A DNA stretch of 64,000 nucleotides, taken from Kalmusia sp. IMI 367209. Lineage: Eukaryota; Ascomycota; Dothideomycetes; Pleosporales; Didymosphaeriaceae. Position numbers and translations under genes: made by a program. The stretch is taken from NCBI GenBank assembly GCA_027946365.1, contig JAPEUQ010000013.1:620001-684000 (forward strand), read 5' to 3'. The notes beneath the pieces were generated by a model. It saw only the letters and a program-made list of their open reading frames with translations. It did no database searches and was not told the origin of the DNA. Shown piece after piece: positions 11,899 to 24,373 of this stretch. How positions within the stretch are numbered: the stretch's first letter is position 1; each line of letters starts with the position of its first letter.

Positions 11899-12416
11899 AC
11901 CATGTGCGTGAAGGATCTTTCATCGCCACCAATAGATGATTCAGCGACATATTTGGTTTTCCTTTGCCAGGTATTGAATATGTTAGCATCTAGTCTGCAT
12001 TTGCCCGTCTCTGGCGTCGGTATTTAGAGTATGCAAGGTAGTGAAATTGGAAGCTTAGATATTTCCAAAATGTAGAATATGCCTCAAAACCTTGGCTGTG
12101 TCTCGTTGTAGTAGAACATAAAACCCTACACAGCTCGCGAAAGTTATGCAGCATCAAGAGATCACAGGTATAGGACGTGTCGGGAACGGGGTTAACCAAA
12201 GTGCACCGCCACAATGATTACTAACGATGAATTAAACATGGGGCCGTGCACATCTCCAACCGTACGTGCGACAGGTACTCCAGCTCAGCCCTACCATCAC
12301 AAATGCAAATCCGACCCTGACCAGTGAACCCTTCTGCTATGCGAAGAAGCTGAAGCCCAGCAGTTTCCTCGCATAGCTCCACATTATCTCGATATCTGCG
12401 GCCGGACCCCGCAGTC
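11899..12416. other. Intergenic region, 518 bp
   Basis: This holds the 3' end of the SDR and the promoter of the TBC gene, both on the plus strand. No other gene is supportable. Confidence 0.4.
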
Positions 12417-15400
12417 ATGTTCAACATCTCGAACCTCGTGCAAAAGGCGCAGCAGTTCATCGAACCTACCCTCAACTTAGCTGGGCCTGTCAACCCTACC
12501 GACCGCCGCCCCTCCAAAGCGAACCTCTTCCGCCACCAATTCCGCCTTCCAGACTCCCAAAACCCGCTCCAAGAGATCACCGCCGAGCTTACCCTCTCCC
12601 CCCACCACTCGACGAGGGGCTCCAGTGAAACATCCCCTGAGAAGGAACGTAGTCAGGGAAATCACTATGTGGGAAAGTTGCATTTGAGCGAGCAGTATCT
12701 CTGCTTCTCGACGCAGGGCTCCAGCTTTGTCAACACCGCCAGCTTGAGCTCCTCGAGTAGCTATACGGGTCAAACACACGGTGCGGGGCCTGCGGGAAAT
12801 GGCTTCACACTGCCCTTGTGTGCCATCCGCAGGGTAGAGCGACTACACAGCCAGAGCTACATGTTTGCCCTAGCCATCACAACATGGAATGGAACCCCCG
12901 ACCCGAAAGGGAAGGCTCCTAGTGGACAGAAGCTGACCATTCAGCTTGCAGGCAGCCGTCAGGCTTGCGAGCGATTCTGCGACGGTCTCAAGAAGGGGCT
13001 GAGAGAGGGGGTGAAAGAAGTCGAAAACCTCCGGACGGTAGTTCGCGATGCGTACTCCGAGTACCTACTCTTGACCGAGGGCGACGACAAGAAGGGTACT
13101 GGGGATGAGGCTAAGACCGAAAGGGAGCATCCAGATACCGGTCTGGGGCTGATTTTCAGATATCCAGGCAATGCACGGAAGCTGAGAGATGCGACAAAGA
13201 TTCGGCTGTGGAAAGAGTATCTTAGAGGTAGGGATTCCTCGTAGTATGGAGGATCAAGACTAACGAGCCTACAGAAAACGGACGAAGCGCTACGTTAATA
13301 CGACAACCAACCTTTCATAAGCTCATTAGAGTCGGTCTGCCAAATAGGTTACGCGGCGAGATATGGGAGCTTGCGTCTGGCTCCTTCTTTCTCCGCCTAC
13401 AAAATCCACGGTTATACACTGAGACTTTGGCGAAATATTCAGGGAGAGAATCCCTCGCAATAGATGAGATTGAAAAAGATCTCAACAGGAGTTTGCCCGA
13501 ATATCCTGGCTTCCAGAGCGAAGAAGGTATCGGTCGGTTGCGCAGAGTACTGACCGCATATTCCTGGACTAATGAAGAGGTTGGCTATTGCCAGGCAATG
13601 AACATCGTCGTGGCGGCGTTGCTGATGTATGTACCTACCTCCACTCTGAAGCTATTTTCTCTAATTTTGAAAGATACATGTCAGAGTCACAAGCCTTCTT
13701 CCTCCTGTCCATACTTTGCGACCGTCTTCTGCCCGGATACTATTCCCAGACCATGTATGGCACACTGCTCGACCAACGCGTTTTTGAATCCCTTGTTGAG
13801 AAGACCATGCCCATTTTGTGGGATCATTTGGTCAAATCTGACGTTCAGTTATCTGTCGTATCTTTGCCGTGGTTTCTTTCTCTTTACATCAATTCTATGC
13901 CTCTTATCTTCGCTTTCCGCGTATTAGACGTTTTCTTCCTCGAGGGCCCAAAGGTCTTATTTCAAATCGGCCTGGCCATTCTACGGATCAATGGCGAAGA
14001 ACTCTTAGATGCTTCGGACGATGGAACTTTCATATCCGTGCTCAAATCGTATTTTGCGCGGTTGGACGAGTCGGCCCATCCTAAATCGGAAAATCCAAAG
14101 CTACGAGCGGTCACACGGTTTCAAGAGCTGATGGTTGTGGCTTTCAAAGAATTTGCTGGCATCACGCAGAACACCATATCCGAGCAACGAGCGAAGCATA
14201 AGGATGCTGTGCTAGAGAATATCGAAAGCTTTACCAAGCGCACGTCGATCAGGAACCTTGGTCCGGAGAGTAAAAAGTTGAGCGTCAACGACTTGGGCTT
14301 CTTATACGACAAATTTTATGCTATACTCTACGACCGGCAACAGAGAGCCGAGATCTTACAGCACGAAGCCGAAAGAAAAGCGAAAGGTGGCAGAACAAAG
14401 GCGGCCGAGATTGTGACCGGGTTCTCATCTGCAAGCATTGAGAAGGGAAGGGTTGCTCTTGGCCCGAGTCCGACTCAAATGGACTATGATGCTTTCAGAG
14501 AATTTTTAGCTGGTGAGTTGACCCACTCGTGCTCAGTTTTTCTTTCAATGAAAGATGTAGACTCATTTAAACGCAGGCCTCACGAAATGGGCAATCACCG
14601 ACTCCCCTAGCTCCCCACCGGAAACAAATGGTGCTCCATCGCCACATTCGTACTTTGGCAACAGTACAAGGAACCGACCACCAACATCGCCATGGGGTTT
14701 GGGGCCCGAACCCACAGATCATGACTTTATGCGTCGACTCTTCAGACGATGGGATGTAGACATGACCGATTCCTTGTCTCTTCAAAACGTTGTTGCTGGG
14801 TTCGCCGCAGTGAAAGGCTCCAAAGATATAATGTCGAACATTAGCTACTTCTTCGAGCTCTACGACGATGACGGAGATGGTAGGGTTGATCGTGAAGGCA
14901 TTCTCAGGATCTCAGAAGCACTACTGTTCCTATCTAGGAGAGGTTTTGATGGATCTGTAAGCCCATCACCCTCTTTGAGTGACGTACGCTCTGTCAACAG
15001 CGCCGACCGAAGCACTCGCGACGAGCAATTTCTAAGCAGTGTGTCTGCTTTTATTCGAAGATGTTTCGAGTACGCAGATCCGGACCATCCTTCCAATCAA
15101 GGTGCCCGAGCGGTCGATGAGGCGAAGGATGATCTAGATAGCTTTGCAATTGGAGGCGATGATGAGGACGATCTCATCGACTTTGGCACCGAGCCCAACA
15201 CACCCACAGCCGCGAAGCCTTCGAGTCCTACAGTTTCAAAGCACGAAAAACACGCCCTTTCACCGACGGCGTCGAACATTGATCCTCTTGCTTCTGTGGA
15301 TGGAGACTCTGCCAGCGATTCAGACCCCTCTGGAAAGTCCGAGAAAGCCAATGCTGCGAATGCCGCTCTCGATCCTAACAAACCTCTCTATATCACTTTG

Positions 15401-15946
15401 CCCACATTTCGCATGGTCATTCTTGCCGACGAGAACCTCGAACAATTTTTCGAAGTTGGGTTTTCTGCCTCATTTCGTCTCGCTGATGCGCCACAAGCTT
15501 CCCAGCTTTCTGTTTCAAACCTCACCACATTTTCCAACGCCGGACAGCAAGTTGCAGCAGCAGCTTCTGGGTTGGGTGGTGTCGTCGGCGGAGCAGGTGC
15601 TGGTGTTGTGCCTCCCGGCAAGGGTCTCCGAGGAATGCTGGATAATATTGTCAGCGATGGTATGCGGGTTGCTGCAGAAGTCAGAAGGAGGATGGACGAA
15701 GCCCAGAAGGAGATGGATAAGGAGGCAAGGCACGGCCGCGATGATGAAGAGGAAGAGGAAGAGGCCGGCCACGGGAAGGATGCAGATTTGTTGGAAGGGG
15801 CCGAGACGGCGGACGTTGATACGACGAAAGGAACTGCACCAGATCTTTTGACACCTGCTGCCGGGTCTGGTACAGGCGAGATCAAAACCACAAGGAATCG
15901 CAGCGGAAGCGATGCTAGTAGGAGAGTGCTCGAGTTTGAGCGATAG
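12417..15946 (+). CDS. GYP2: Rab GTPase-activating protein, GRAM-TBC-EF-hand (Gyp2/Mdr1 type)
   Basis: Four exons (12417-13227, 13275-13626, 13674-14512, 14577-15946) give 1123 aa. A GRAM-like membrane-binding region lies in the first ~270 residues. The TBC domain starts near 289 ([14 protein letters not shown]), with the arginine finger in [15 protein letters not shown], the glutamine finger in VGYCQAMN, and [11 protein letters not shown] restored by splicing across intron 2. Both catalytic fingers are intact, so GAP activity is expected. A canonical EF-hand loop, [13 protein letters not shown], lies near 762. The acidic, disordered tail is followed by a Gly/Ala tract and a Glu-rich helix. 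This order matches yeast Gyp2/Mdr1, a GAP for Ypt6 in Golgi recycling; the Rab target is family knowledge only. Introns have GTAGGG, GTATGT and GTGAGT donors with close CTRAC-like branches, and the frame closes exactly. Confidence 0.92.
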
Positions 15947-16702
15947 TTTTGGATTCTCATTTAGATTCAGGCACTTTGTATCGGCACTGGGAGTTTCAGG
16001 AAGGTCATCGTTTGATATCATGTGGGATGAGGTTTATTTAGCATCTATGTGACCAGCAGTCCGTCTCCATTCACGGACTCGCATCCAAGCCCCCGAGCAT
16101 CCTTAGATACGCTCTCCTCGTGTGGATTCTTTGCTGCAAAGTCCTCCTGTGCATTCGATCCTCGCTTGATTTCGGAGTAAGGAAGTCGAAGGCGTGTCAG
16201 AAAAATCCGTATACAAAAGGGAGGTCGTCATGTTCCCCGTCAGCGAGGCAGCGATATCGGAGGCGCGCGAGCTGCATCCACGTCCGCATAGCAGGGTGGA
16301 AGCGGACCCTGGAGGAAGCCCGAAATAAATTTTGCAAAAAAAAGACGGCGCGTTACCGACCCAATGCTCGCATGTCAACAAAACAACGTGGTTTTTAGTG
16401 TCCTATTCTTTGTACCTGCATTCCAAGACCTTACCCCGCAGCCCGTTAAACCCGTTCCAGATGGCGGCCGCGCGGGGTAGCTCGGTGACGCCTCGGGCTG
16501 CGCGGCGGCGGCGGTTGGTCGATCAGCCGCACCGCGGCCTTTTTATCCTCGCTGCCACCAACGCGGCGAGAGGCGCCCGGACGGAGATTCCTTCCTGCCC
16601 AACAGCGAGATCCTTTGTCAGCGTACTCCGGGCGTGGCATTCATGCCTCGTAGCTCTTTTACTGTGCCCTGGGGCCGACTCCAGGAGGGATTGGAGTAAA
16701 CC
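15947..16702. other. Intergenic region, 756 bp
   Basis: This contains the TBC 3' end and the upstream region of the acyl-CoA ligase. A GC-rich patch with repeated GCGGCGGCGG lies at 16465-16515. ORFs over it are arginine-rich artefacts of composition. Confidence 0.4.
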
Positions 16703-18726
16703 ATGTTGACCTCGGTGCGCGCCCGCTCGTGGAGCTTGCTAGGGAGGAGATTGGGGAGAGGGGAGAGGGGGCTACTTACGAGAGCTTATGCTGAGGGCCC
16801 GAGTGAGGTATGTCAAGGAGGGAGTAGGGATTGGAGGGAAGCGCACGTTGTTGACTGACTATGGATAGCCTCCACTTTTGACGCAGACTGTACCGCAACA
16901 TTTTAGGGAGATTGTGAGGGCTTTTGGGGATAGGAATGCGTGGGTTGCTTTCTATCTTGTCAGACATGAGATGGAGTGCTGATGCAAGGACAGAGTCATA
17001 TCGCACCACCAGAAGACTATTTTGACGTACGACCAACTGGATCGCGACTCGGATGCACTGGCGAGAGGGTTAGTGAAGCAGGGCGTAAAGAAGGGGGACA
17101 GGGTTGCAGTGAGCTTGGGGAATAATCTTGAGAATGCGACGGCGACGTATGCGTTGTTCAAATTGGGAGCTATCTTGGTGGGAATGGCCCAATGCGATTT
17201 GGGGAATGAGAGAGCTGATGAATTTCATATAGGTCCCACTGAACCCAGCCTTCAACGCGCCTCAAGTCCTCTCTGGACTCAATCACCTCGCTGCCTCCCA
17301 CCTCCTCATCGGTGCGGAAACGAACCTCCCATACAAAGCACCACGATCAAATCTCCCCCTCCTCGAATCCCTTGTGCCAAATCTCAGAGCGTCGAAGTTA
17401 GAGTCTGAAGCCGTGCCTTCTTTGCAATCAATCACACTCATAAATAACTCCGCTGGGCGGATAGATACATCCGAATATAAGAGCACAATATCATACGAAA
17501 ACGTAGTCGAAGATGGCCAATTCGGCAAAGGCCTCGAAAACGTCGAGCTACATCCCGACGAAATCGTCAACATCCAATTCACAAGCGGCACAACCAGCAT
17601 GCCCAAAGCCGCCTGCTTATCTCACAGGTCTATCCTCAACAACGGAAAAAGCATCGGCGACCGCATGCTCCTCACCGAGAATGATGTCGTCGTCTGCCCT
17701 CCGCCATTATTCCACTGCTTTGGCTGCATCTTAGGATACATGGCGACCGCAACCCACGGCTCTGCCATCGTCTTCCCCGCCGAAGCCTTCCACCCGCTTG
17801 CCACAATGCACGCTGTGCAAGAGTACAAGGGCCCCGCCCTATACGGCGTACCAACCATGTTCATCGCCGAGCTCGAGCTCCTCGCCAACGGAACCGTGCC
17901 GTACGAAGGCTTCCAGCACCTCCGCACTGGCATCGCTGCGGGATCCTCCATCCCAGCAGAGCTCATGCGCAAGCTGCACAAGACGCTGAACCTAACCGAG
18001 CTCACCATCTGCTACGGCATGACGGAGACCAGCCCCGTCAGCGCCATGACCACGACCGACGACCCCCTCGACAAACGCATCGACAGCGTCGGCCGCCTCA
18101 TGCCCCACGTCACGGCCAAAGTCGTCTCGCCTACGGACCCCACGCACACGCTCCTCCCCAACGAGCGCGGCGAGCTCGTCGTCTCGGGCTACCTGACCAT
18201 GCGCGGCTACTGGGGCGACGCCACGCGCACGGCCGAAGTCCTCATCCCCGACGAGCACGGCACGTTGTGGATGCATACCGGCGACGAAGCGAGCATCGAC
18301 GAGGACGGCTACGTCAAGATCACGGGCCGCATCAAGGATCTGATCATCCGAGGCGGCGAGAACATCCACCCGCTCGAAGTAGAGAACTGTCTCTTTGCCA
18401 ACGACAAAGTGCAGGAGGTCAGCGTTGTAGGCCTTCCCGATGAAAAGCTGGGCGAATGCGTAGTGGCCTTCGTGGTCAGGCATGAGGGCGTCGACATGGA
18501 TGCCGCCGAGGTGCGGGCCTGGGTCAAGGAGAGGTTGAGCCACCATCTGGGTAAGTCTCGTCTATTTTACCGGGGTTGCGAGCATTTTTACTGATGGGTT
18601 GCGCCAGTGCCCAAGTATGTTTTCTGGGTGGATAGTTACCCGAAGACGCCGAGTGGCAAGATCCGGAAAGTAGAGCTGAAAGAGATGGGCATTGCGCTTT
18701 TGAAAGACGGCAAGGGGTTGGATTGA
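16703..18726 (+). CDS. Acyl-CoA ligase, ACSF2-like, probable mitochondrial
   Basis: Five exons (16703-16807, 16869-16939, 16994-17177, 17233-18550, 18608-18726) give 598 aa. The first 35 residues are Arg/Leu-rich with almost no acid, consistent with a mitochondrial presequence. The ANL adenylation domain shows the P-loop [11 protein letters not shown], the GMTETSP motif, LWMHTGDEA, the hinge region [16 protein letters not shown] and the catalytic-lysine tail [10 protein letters not shown] carried in the last exon. It should activate a carboxylic acid, probably a medium-chain fatty acid, as acyl-AMP and then acyl-CoA. The overall pattern is closest to acyl-CoA synthetase family member 2. Introns 1-4 are 61, 54, 55 and 56 nt; the second joins GC to AGTC to make the expected NAVISHH. 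Chain-length specificity cannot be read from sequence. Confidence 0.88.
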
Positions 18727-19521
18727 GAGCAGATGAGAAGTGCACATAGGAGAAACGATGTCTTGTTTTCTCTTCTTCTAATCATGTACGGAAAGTGCGA
18801 AGGGTATTGCCGGAGCGTCTCGATGTGGAGCTTGGGCTTGTTTTTTGTAGGATATCTAGACGGCCGAATGCCGATTTCCACCAAGACAATCCTATATACC
18901 ACTCGTAGTCTTCACGACTACCTATCACGCAAAGCTTCAATGCAGCAGTGATAAAGCATGTCCAGGTCATAAGATTCATTCGTGCTACGTAACGTACCAA
19001 CCCATACGCCAAATAAAAAAAAACCGCCATTGGAAACAAATCCTATGGTATCATACTCAAGCCCCAAGCGCCTAGTAAATAGACAACGTAGTAAACGAGC
19101 GACTAGATAGAGAGTAAGAGATAAGAAAACCGTGAAGTAGACTAGATCAATGAGATAGGGGAAGAGGTGGCGGATAGGGGGTATCTCGGAGCGATCCGAT
19201 GGGGAGATCTAGACAGGCCGTGAAGCGCGACAAAAGAAAACATGAAAGAATCGTTAGGATAAGGAGAAAGAGAAGACGTCGTGGAACGACATTAGTGAGT
19301 GACATTACGAAAACAAGGACATAGGAGAGGCGAGATGGTGAGTAGGAAGAGGGGGGTGGAAGCGGGTTGAAGACCAGGAACAGGATAGGACGGGTAGCAG
19401 GCTCAAGATAGGGCCGTAGCGACCAGATCAAAGCAGCTGAAGGCATACGTCAAGAAGTATGCAAAGGGGATACGAAGAGCGCGTGGCGGATAGCGTGCTT
19501 CGCTAATAGCTTGCTTCAGCG
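18727..19521. other. Convergent intergenic region, 795 bp
   Basis: The 3' ends of the acyl-CoA ligase and of the minus-strand zinc-ribbon gene face each other. A purine-rich plus strand (about 19080-19400) suggests UTR sequence of the minus-strand gene. The overlapping ORFs have no homology I can name. Confidence 0.4.
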
Positions 19522-19794
19522 TCACTGCCGATATGCACCGCACACTGGACAAAAGTCCAGCGTGAGGTCGGAATTGGCGGCTCGGCAGTTCGAACAATAC
19601 CACGCCTGAGGTGCCGGTGTTCCGGCACCGGCGGTACTCGTGTAGGGTTCGGTGGCGTGAGAAGGCGCGGTGGTCCTGGTTCCCTGGCCGCACACAGGGC
19701 AGACTTCACACCAGTTGAGGTTGAGTGTCCCGCAAGCGGAGCAATACCAAGTGTCCGCCGGTTGAGAGGGGAGTGTGGATCCTGGGTAGCACAT
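19522..19794 (-). CDS. Duplicated zinc-ribbon mini-protein, about 90 aa
   Basis: This is a single exon. The ATG at 19794 gives MCYPGSTLPS; an in-frame ATG at 19842 would add 16 residues. The protein is two copies of one unit: WYCSACGTLNLNWCEVCPVCG and a second WYCSNC...FCPVCG, separated by a Thr/Ala/Pro linker. Each unit supplies two C-x2-C pairs and so can hold one zinc ion, recalling rubredoxin-like or RanBP2-type ribbons. There is no signal peptide or membrane segment. Function is unknown; such ribbons bind RNA, ubiquitin or protein partners. The regular Cys spacing and the internal duplication make a real gene likely. Confidence 0.7.
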   Translation of the reverse strand: MCYPGSTLPSQPADTWYCSACGTLNLNWCEVCPVCGQGTRTTAPSHATEPYTSTAGAGTPAPQAWYCSNCRAANSDLTLDFCPVCGAYRQ

Positions 19795-21634
19795 TGTGAC
19801 GAAACAGTGAGAAGTGGTCGAAGTTCTGAAGTGGGCAGACAATCTTCGTTTGGTATGGACGCCAGGCGAGCAAGTGTGAGTGCTTGCAGATGTATGTAAC
19901 GTGGGGGATTGCCGCTTGGTGCTCGTATCAGGAAGCCGGATGGTGATAAATGAGTAATTGTCGATTGATTGAAGAGATATCAGAATTCGAATCCAAGCTG
20001 ATTGTTCTTTGGGGAGTGACGATTGATTTATTGAGAACTGGTTGGAAAGTTGCGTAGTGAGCTCTGCGTTGTAGATGGAAATGAATGAGGGTAGGAGTTA
20101 AGAATTTTATACACTGAAGAGAGGGACGACGGAAATGAAAGTGAGTAAGGACTTGCCCTTGATCGCAGCTGAGGCCCAAGAGGGGCAAGCATCGTGATGT
20201 CGTGCCCTATTCCTCCTACGGAGTGAGCGATGTGGAGCCCTTTTGTTAGCAGAAAGCTGCTTCATTGCAGTGGAACTTGAAGGACTTGTATTCGTCGCTT
20301 CGCTTCGTCTACGAAATGACCTTGTTTGCAATCAAAGAAGGACGTTGGAAGGTGGGAACTGGCGTAGTTGTGTTGTGTAGAGTGATCTTGTGATCGTGGA
20401 GGGAGGCGTGGTGGAGAACGACGTGAACCCTAGACCAGTGACTGCAAGACGCAGGTCGACGATGTACTGCAACAAAGTTCCTATGCAAGCCTCATTTCGG
20501 GTCGCCCGTGCTTCCAGCCGCTGTATGAGCCTGGCGGTGAAAAAGAGGCAGAGACAACGGTTGTGGAGAAGCGTGCGGCTGCATACCGATAGGGCAATTG
20601 AATGCATGGGAGCCGAATGGCCAGACGTCATTGTTGTTCCACAGCGGTCGCAGAAGAAGTCCAATACTCCCGTGAGATGCCGAGGAATGTCCTCCGCGCT
20701 TTCTAGTCAACGTCAACCCGTGCTCACAATTGAAAATCCTTGTACTACTAGCAATGGGTACCAGCTGAAAACTATGACTCCAACACAACCTGACCCACGA
20801 TAGAACCGCCCTGGGTATAGGAAACCGCTAGAAAGACCGCCAGGGTAGTGACATCCCAACCGTCATCGTGGTGTCCGCCTTGGGAAGGGCGAACCGACAA
20901 GGCTGCGCTATGCACATTTCCACATGGGCTGGCCCGCATAGGGAAATCGACGAGGCGCAACGTTTAGGGCTGGCTCTGTACATGATCGGAGAATACCGAC
21001 AGCGTACGCCTTAGGTTTGCCTCATGTAATGCGGGTACGTTGACATTCTACACAGCCGCTCCTCGCGCTGGAGCACTGTACCCGTGACTGCTGAGGGACA
21101 ACGTCCGCCTTCTTCATCCAGCGGACAGCGCGAGTGAGAACTCACATGTGAAGAAAAATTATCAAGCTGTGGAGCAAGAAGGATCCAAGTATGTGACGTG
21201 TCAATGAGTAAATGACGAAGGGCAAACGTAGAGTTGTAGTCGCGGTGAGCTCGAGAGTTGACGCCTGCACTAAGCCAAAAACGGAAAGGGCAATTCTTCA
21301 CGAAACCAAGGCATGAACGACGCCAGCCTCAGATTTCTGGAAAACCCACAATTTGAGAATGTTCACGAAGTATTTTCGTCCACCTCGGCGGGTTTTGAAT
21401 TAGTCGTGGAGCAGAAAGCCAGTCTGATGTGGTTCTAATATCGTTCACACTTTATAATTTAACTCATTCTTTCCTCTGAACTTGTGCAGAAACGTCTGAC
21501 ATGCTATTGGTGAAAACCGACGTATCCTCATCTAGAAATTTTGTGACATTAGCGATGAGAACCGTGTTCTTTGCCAAATACACATACCCATTTTGAAGGT
21601 ATAGTGGCGTTCTCGTTACATTTTCCCGCGTTTT
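19795..21634. other. Gene-free stretch, 1.8 kb
   Basis: This lies upstream of the zinc-ribbon gene and downstream of the AAA+ gene. Frames near 20332-20803 exist on both strands but neither resembles a family. The minus frame has a single CDRC motif at its start and then becomes low in complexity. I leave the whole stretch unassigned. Confidence 0.45.
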
Positions 21635-23983
21635 CTACTTGTCTAGCCTTTCCAGCCTTCGTTCCGCACGTTTTCCTTCGTCTCCGCGATGCAAATCTTT
21701 TAAATACTCCTTGAAGTCGCGGGACATCTCAACTACCGATCTCAAGTGTGTATCAGTCATGACAATCTTTCCTTCCGTGTCTTTAGTCGCTTCGTACTCC
21801 GCCAACGCGACAGCGGTCTGGAATGCTGCTTCGATTTCAGTGCACACCTCGCGAGTATTGGAATCATCGCACTCACCATTTCGGATTTCTCGGCCATTCC
21901 ATTTCACCGATTTCAATTCCTTTCCATCGAGATATTCCTTCGCGTCAATGTTCAATCGGATATAATCGCCCCTCTCGCGTTGGAGTTTGTCGATGAATGT
22001 CTGCCACACCTTGCGACGGCTCTCGTCTGTAAAATCCGGATACCCTAATTGAAAATGTATACGAGAGATAAAGGCATCGTCGAATGATCCGATTCGGTTT
22101 GTTGTGAGGAACAAGATCCCATCGTAGAACTCAAGAGCGCGGAGAAACCCTAGCCTAGATGTCAGCGCTCACATCTCTTCTCTGCTAAAGCGAAGCTCTT
22201 ACCGGCGACTAAACTGTTTCTCGTTAAGTCAGCAGTTGTCCGGCGCTCCATAAAGACGTCAGCTTCGTCGATCAGGAGTACAGCACCCCAGCTTCGGGCT
22301 CGCTTGAAATGCTCAGTCAGGTTACGCTCGACTTCCATCGGAAGAGTGCCAATGTCACTGCTCGTCAGTACCATAAGCGGACGACTAGTAAAAGCCGCGA
22401 TACATTCTAGTTGCTTATTAGTACTCTAGTATAGATGAAGAAGGGTTGTTTCAGTTACCTGCAGTGCATGTCTTCCCGGTACCTGGTGAGCCATGTAGGA
22501 GAAATATAAGACCATTGCCTTTGCCTTTCACAAAATCCGCTGACCAAGGCTCCTTGTCCGATTTCTCGCCGAATTTATTAATACGGATGAAGCTCTTCGC
22601 GAGCGCTTTCAATGTTGTCACACGCTTCTCGTCCATTACGAGCTGGTCAATCATGTTCTCTTCGAAGTTTGGTTCCTCTAAGCCTTTGACATGCAAAAGC
22701 TCCCAGGTCCTTGTCCTGAAAACGTACGCGAACACGTGGGAGGGAAGCAGGAGATACTGCCGATCATCCAACTCGTCCATGGTTTTGGGCGGAAGTCCCT
22801 GGTAGTCGTTGAATATCGCTGTTTTCTTTTCTTGGTCCACATCCCGCCTGTGGTTGCACACCGAGCAAGTGCAATCAGAAACCCACGTCCGACTGTCCGA
22901 ACTGTTGTTCATGCTCTGCGGCCTGTGGTCCGGAAATGCCTCGAAATATGCATCCATATCGACCATGACTAAACCATCAACTTCGTTGTGTGGGAATGCT
23001 TTTGTCTTCCCTTTGTAATACCTGCACTGCTTCCGCAGATGACTCCAGTACAGCTTCCCATGGTTGATCAAATCTTTGACGACCTTGTTTTCAGGCAAAT
23101 TCTCTAGATCTAGTGGCACAGAGAGCATCTTGTGCTCGCCGTCGAACTTTGTCAAAACTGCAACTCGTAGACAGCGCTCGACGAGCGACCCGTCATACGC
23201 CAAAGTCCAAAAGTAAATGTTCCATTGCGTAGCCGGTTTCTCGAAGCTACCGCCGGTAAGAGAGTGCATGACTCCGGCATAGTAGTCATCGTCCTCTAGC
23301 CACTGGTCTTGGAATGTAATTCCTGGCTTCATTGCGACCCAGAACATGTCGAAGGTGTAAGCTCCTCGCTTGTTGCGTGCACGCTCTGCCTCAACTGCAG
23401 GCATGACATGCTCATCCAGAAACGCTTTCAGTATTCCAAGATGTTCGTATGCATCCTTTTCTCTGTAACATATCTCTTTTGCCACCTCTGGGTTCACTTT
23501 CTCACGATACTCCGTTAGCTCGTCATAATGATGCGCTAGAATCGCGTAAGGTGCAGAAATCTTGACAACATCACTTGATAGATCTTGGCCAGGGTAATAC
23601 TGAACTACATTGCGCAAAGCGTGGATGATGGCACCAGAGAGGATATGCATGCTGACTGATGCGGCTGAACCCGCAGGAGGTACTCTGAATAAAGCCTCAT
23701 ATCCGGCATCCTTTTGACCAGTTCGTATGGTGGTCACGATTTCAAAAACTGTCTGCGCGCCACCCAGGGCTGCTTCGTCGTCGAAGTTTAGGCCCTTCGT
23801 CTCATGTCGATGCAATATGTTGCCTGTCGCGATTTCCACGTACTCAACTCGATATTTGACGCGCTTTTGTGTGGTATCATCGTCACCAGGATCTGGGGCA
23901 TAACTTTCTATAACGCCCTCTGCCAATCCTCCGCTGGCTATCGGAACCACGATTGTCTCACTCACGACGTCCTCAGCGGACAT
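21635..23983 (-). CDS. AAA+ ATPase with DUF7025-type N-terminal region
   Basis: Three exons (23983-22459, 22406-22203, 22149-21635) with introns of 52 and 53 nt give 747 aa. The N-terminal 450 residues match the fungal region that precedes one AAA core (DUF7025 type) and include a C-x-C-x2-C cluster, CTCSVCNHR. The AAA core has Walker A GSPGTGKT near 499 (split by intron 1 just after the motif), Walker B VLLIDEADVF near 547, TTNR as sensor 1 and SRIHFQL as arginine finger. The Lys/Glu/Arg-rich tail is helical. It should be an ATP-driven remodeller; the substrate is unknown. It starts 390 bp from the divergent DUF7708 gene. All ATPase motifs are intact. Confidence 0.88.
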
Positions 23984-24373
23984 TTTGGATGGCTTTCGAA
24001 AGGGTCACGCGATACGCGACAAGACAAACGACGATATTGGACCGGGGAAACGAGTGTGAAGGTTTTCGAGATAAGGCTGGCTCTCGCTGAATATTCAGCT
24101 CGACGTTGCAGCCTCTTTTTGAAGCTGATGGGCTAGGCCAGATTCTACATCTTGTGCTGCACGACAATGGCGTGGAGGGGTAAGCCACCTAACGAACCAA
24201 TGGAACCTAACAAAGTTGGCCCCTAGAATTGAACCTAAGCCACACCTTTCAGCGTCAGCCTGGAGTGGCAATATCCCATCGCCTTTGTAGTTCAGCCGAA
24301 TCCCGTAGGTCGTTTCCTCGGAGCTGTACAAGGACACTTTTGATGCAAAGCGCCCAAGTACCTAACCTTAACA
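23984..24373. promoter_or_regulatory. Bidirectional promoter of AAA+ and DUF7708 genes
   Basis: These 390 bp separate the two head-to-head start codons and must hold both promoters. No defined operator was recognised. The small ORFs here are not supported. Confidence 0.5.

Noticed and set aside
20332..20803. Opposed frames on both strands of about 110-137 codons
   Set aside because: Neither shows homology; the minus frame has only one C-x2-C pair and then low-complexity sequence.
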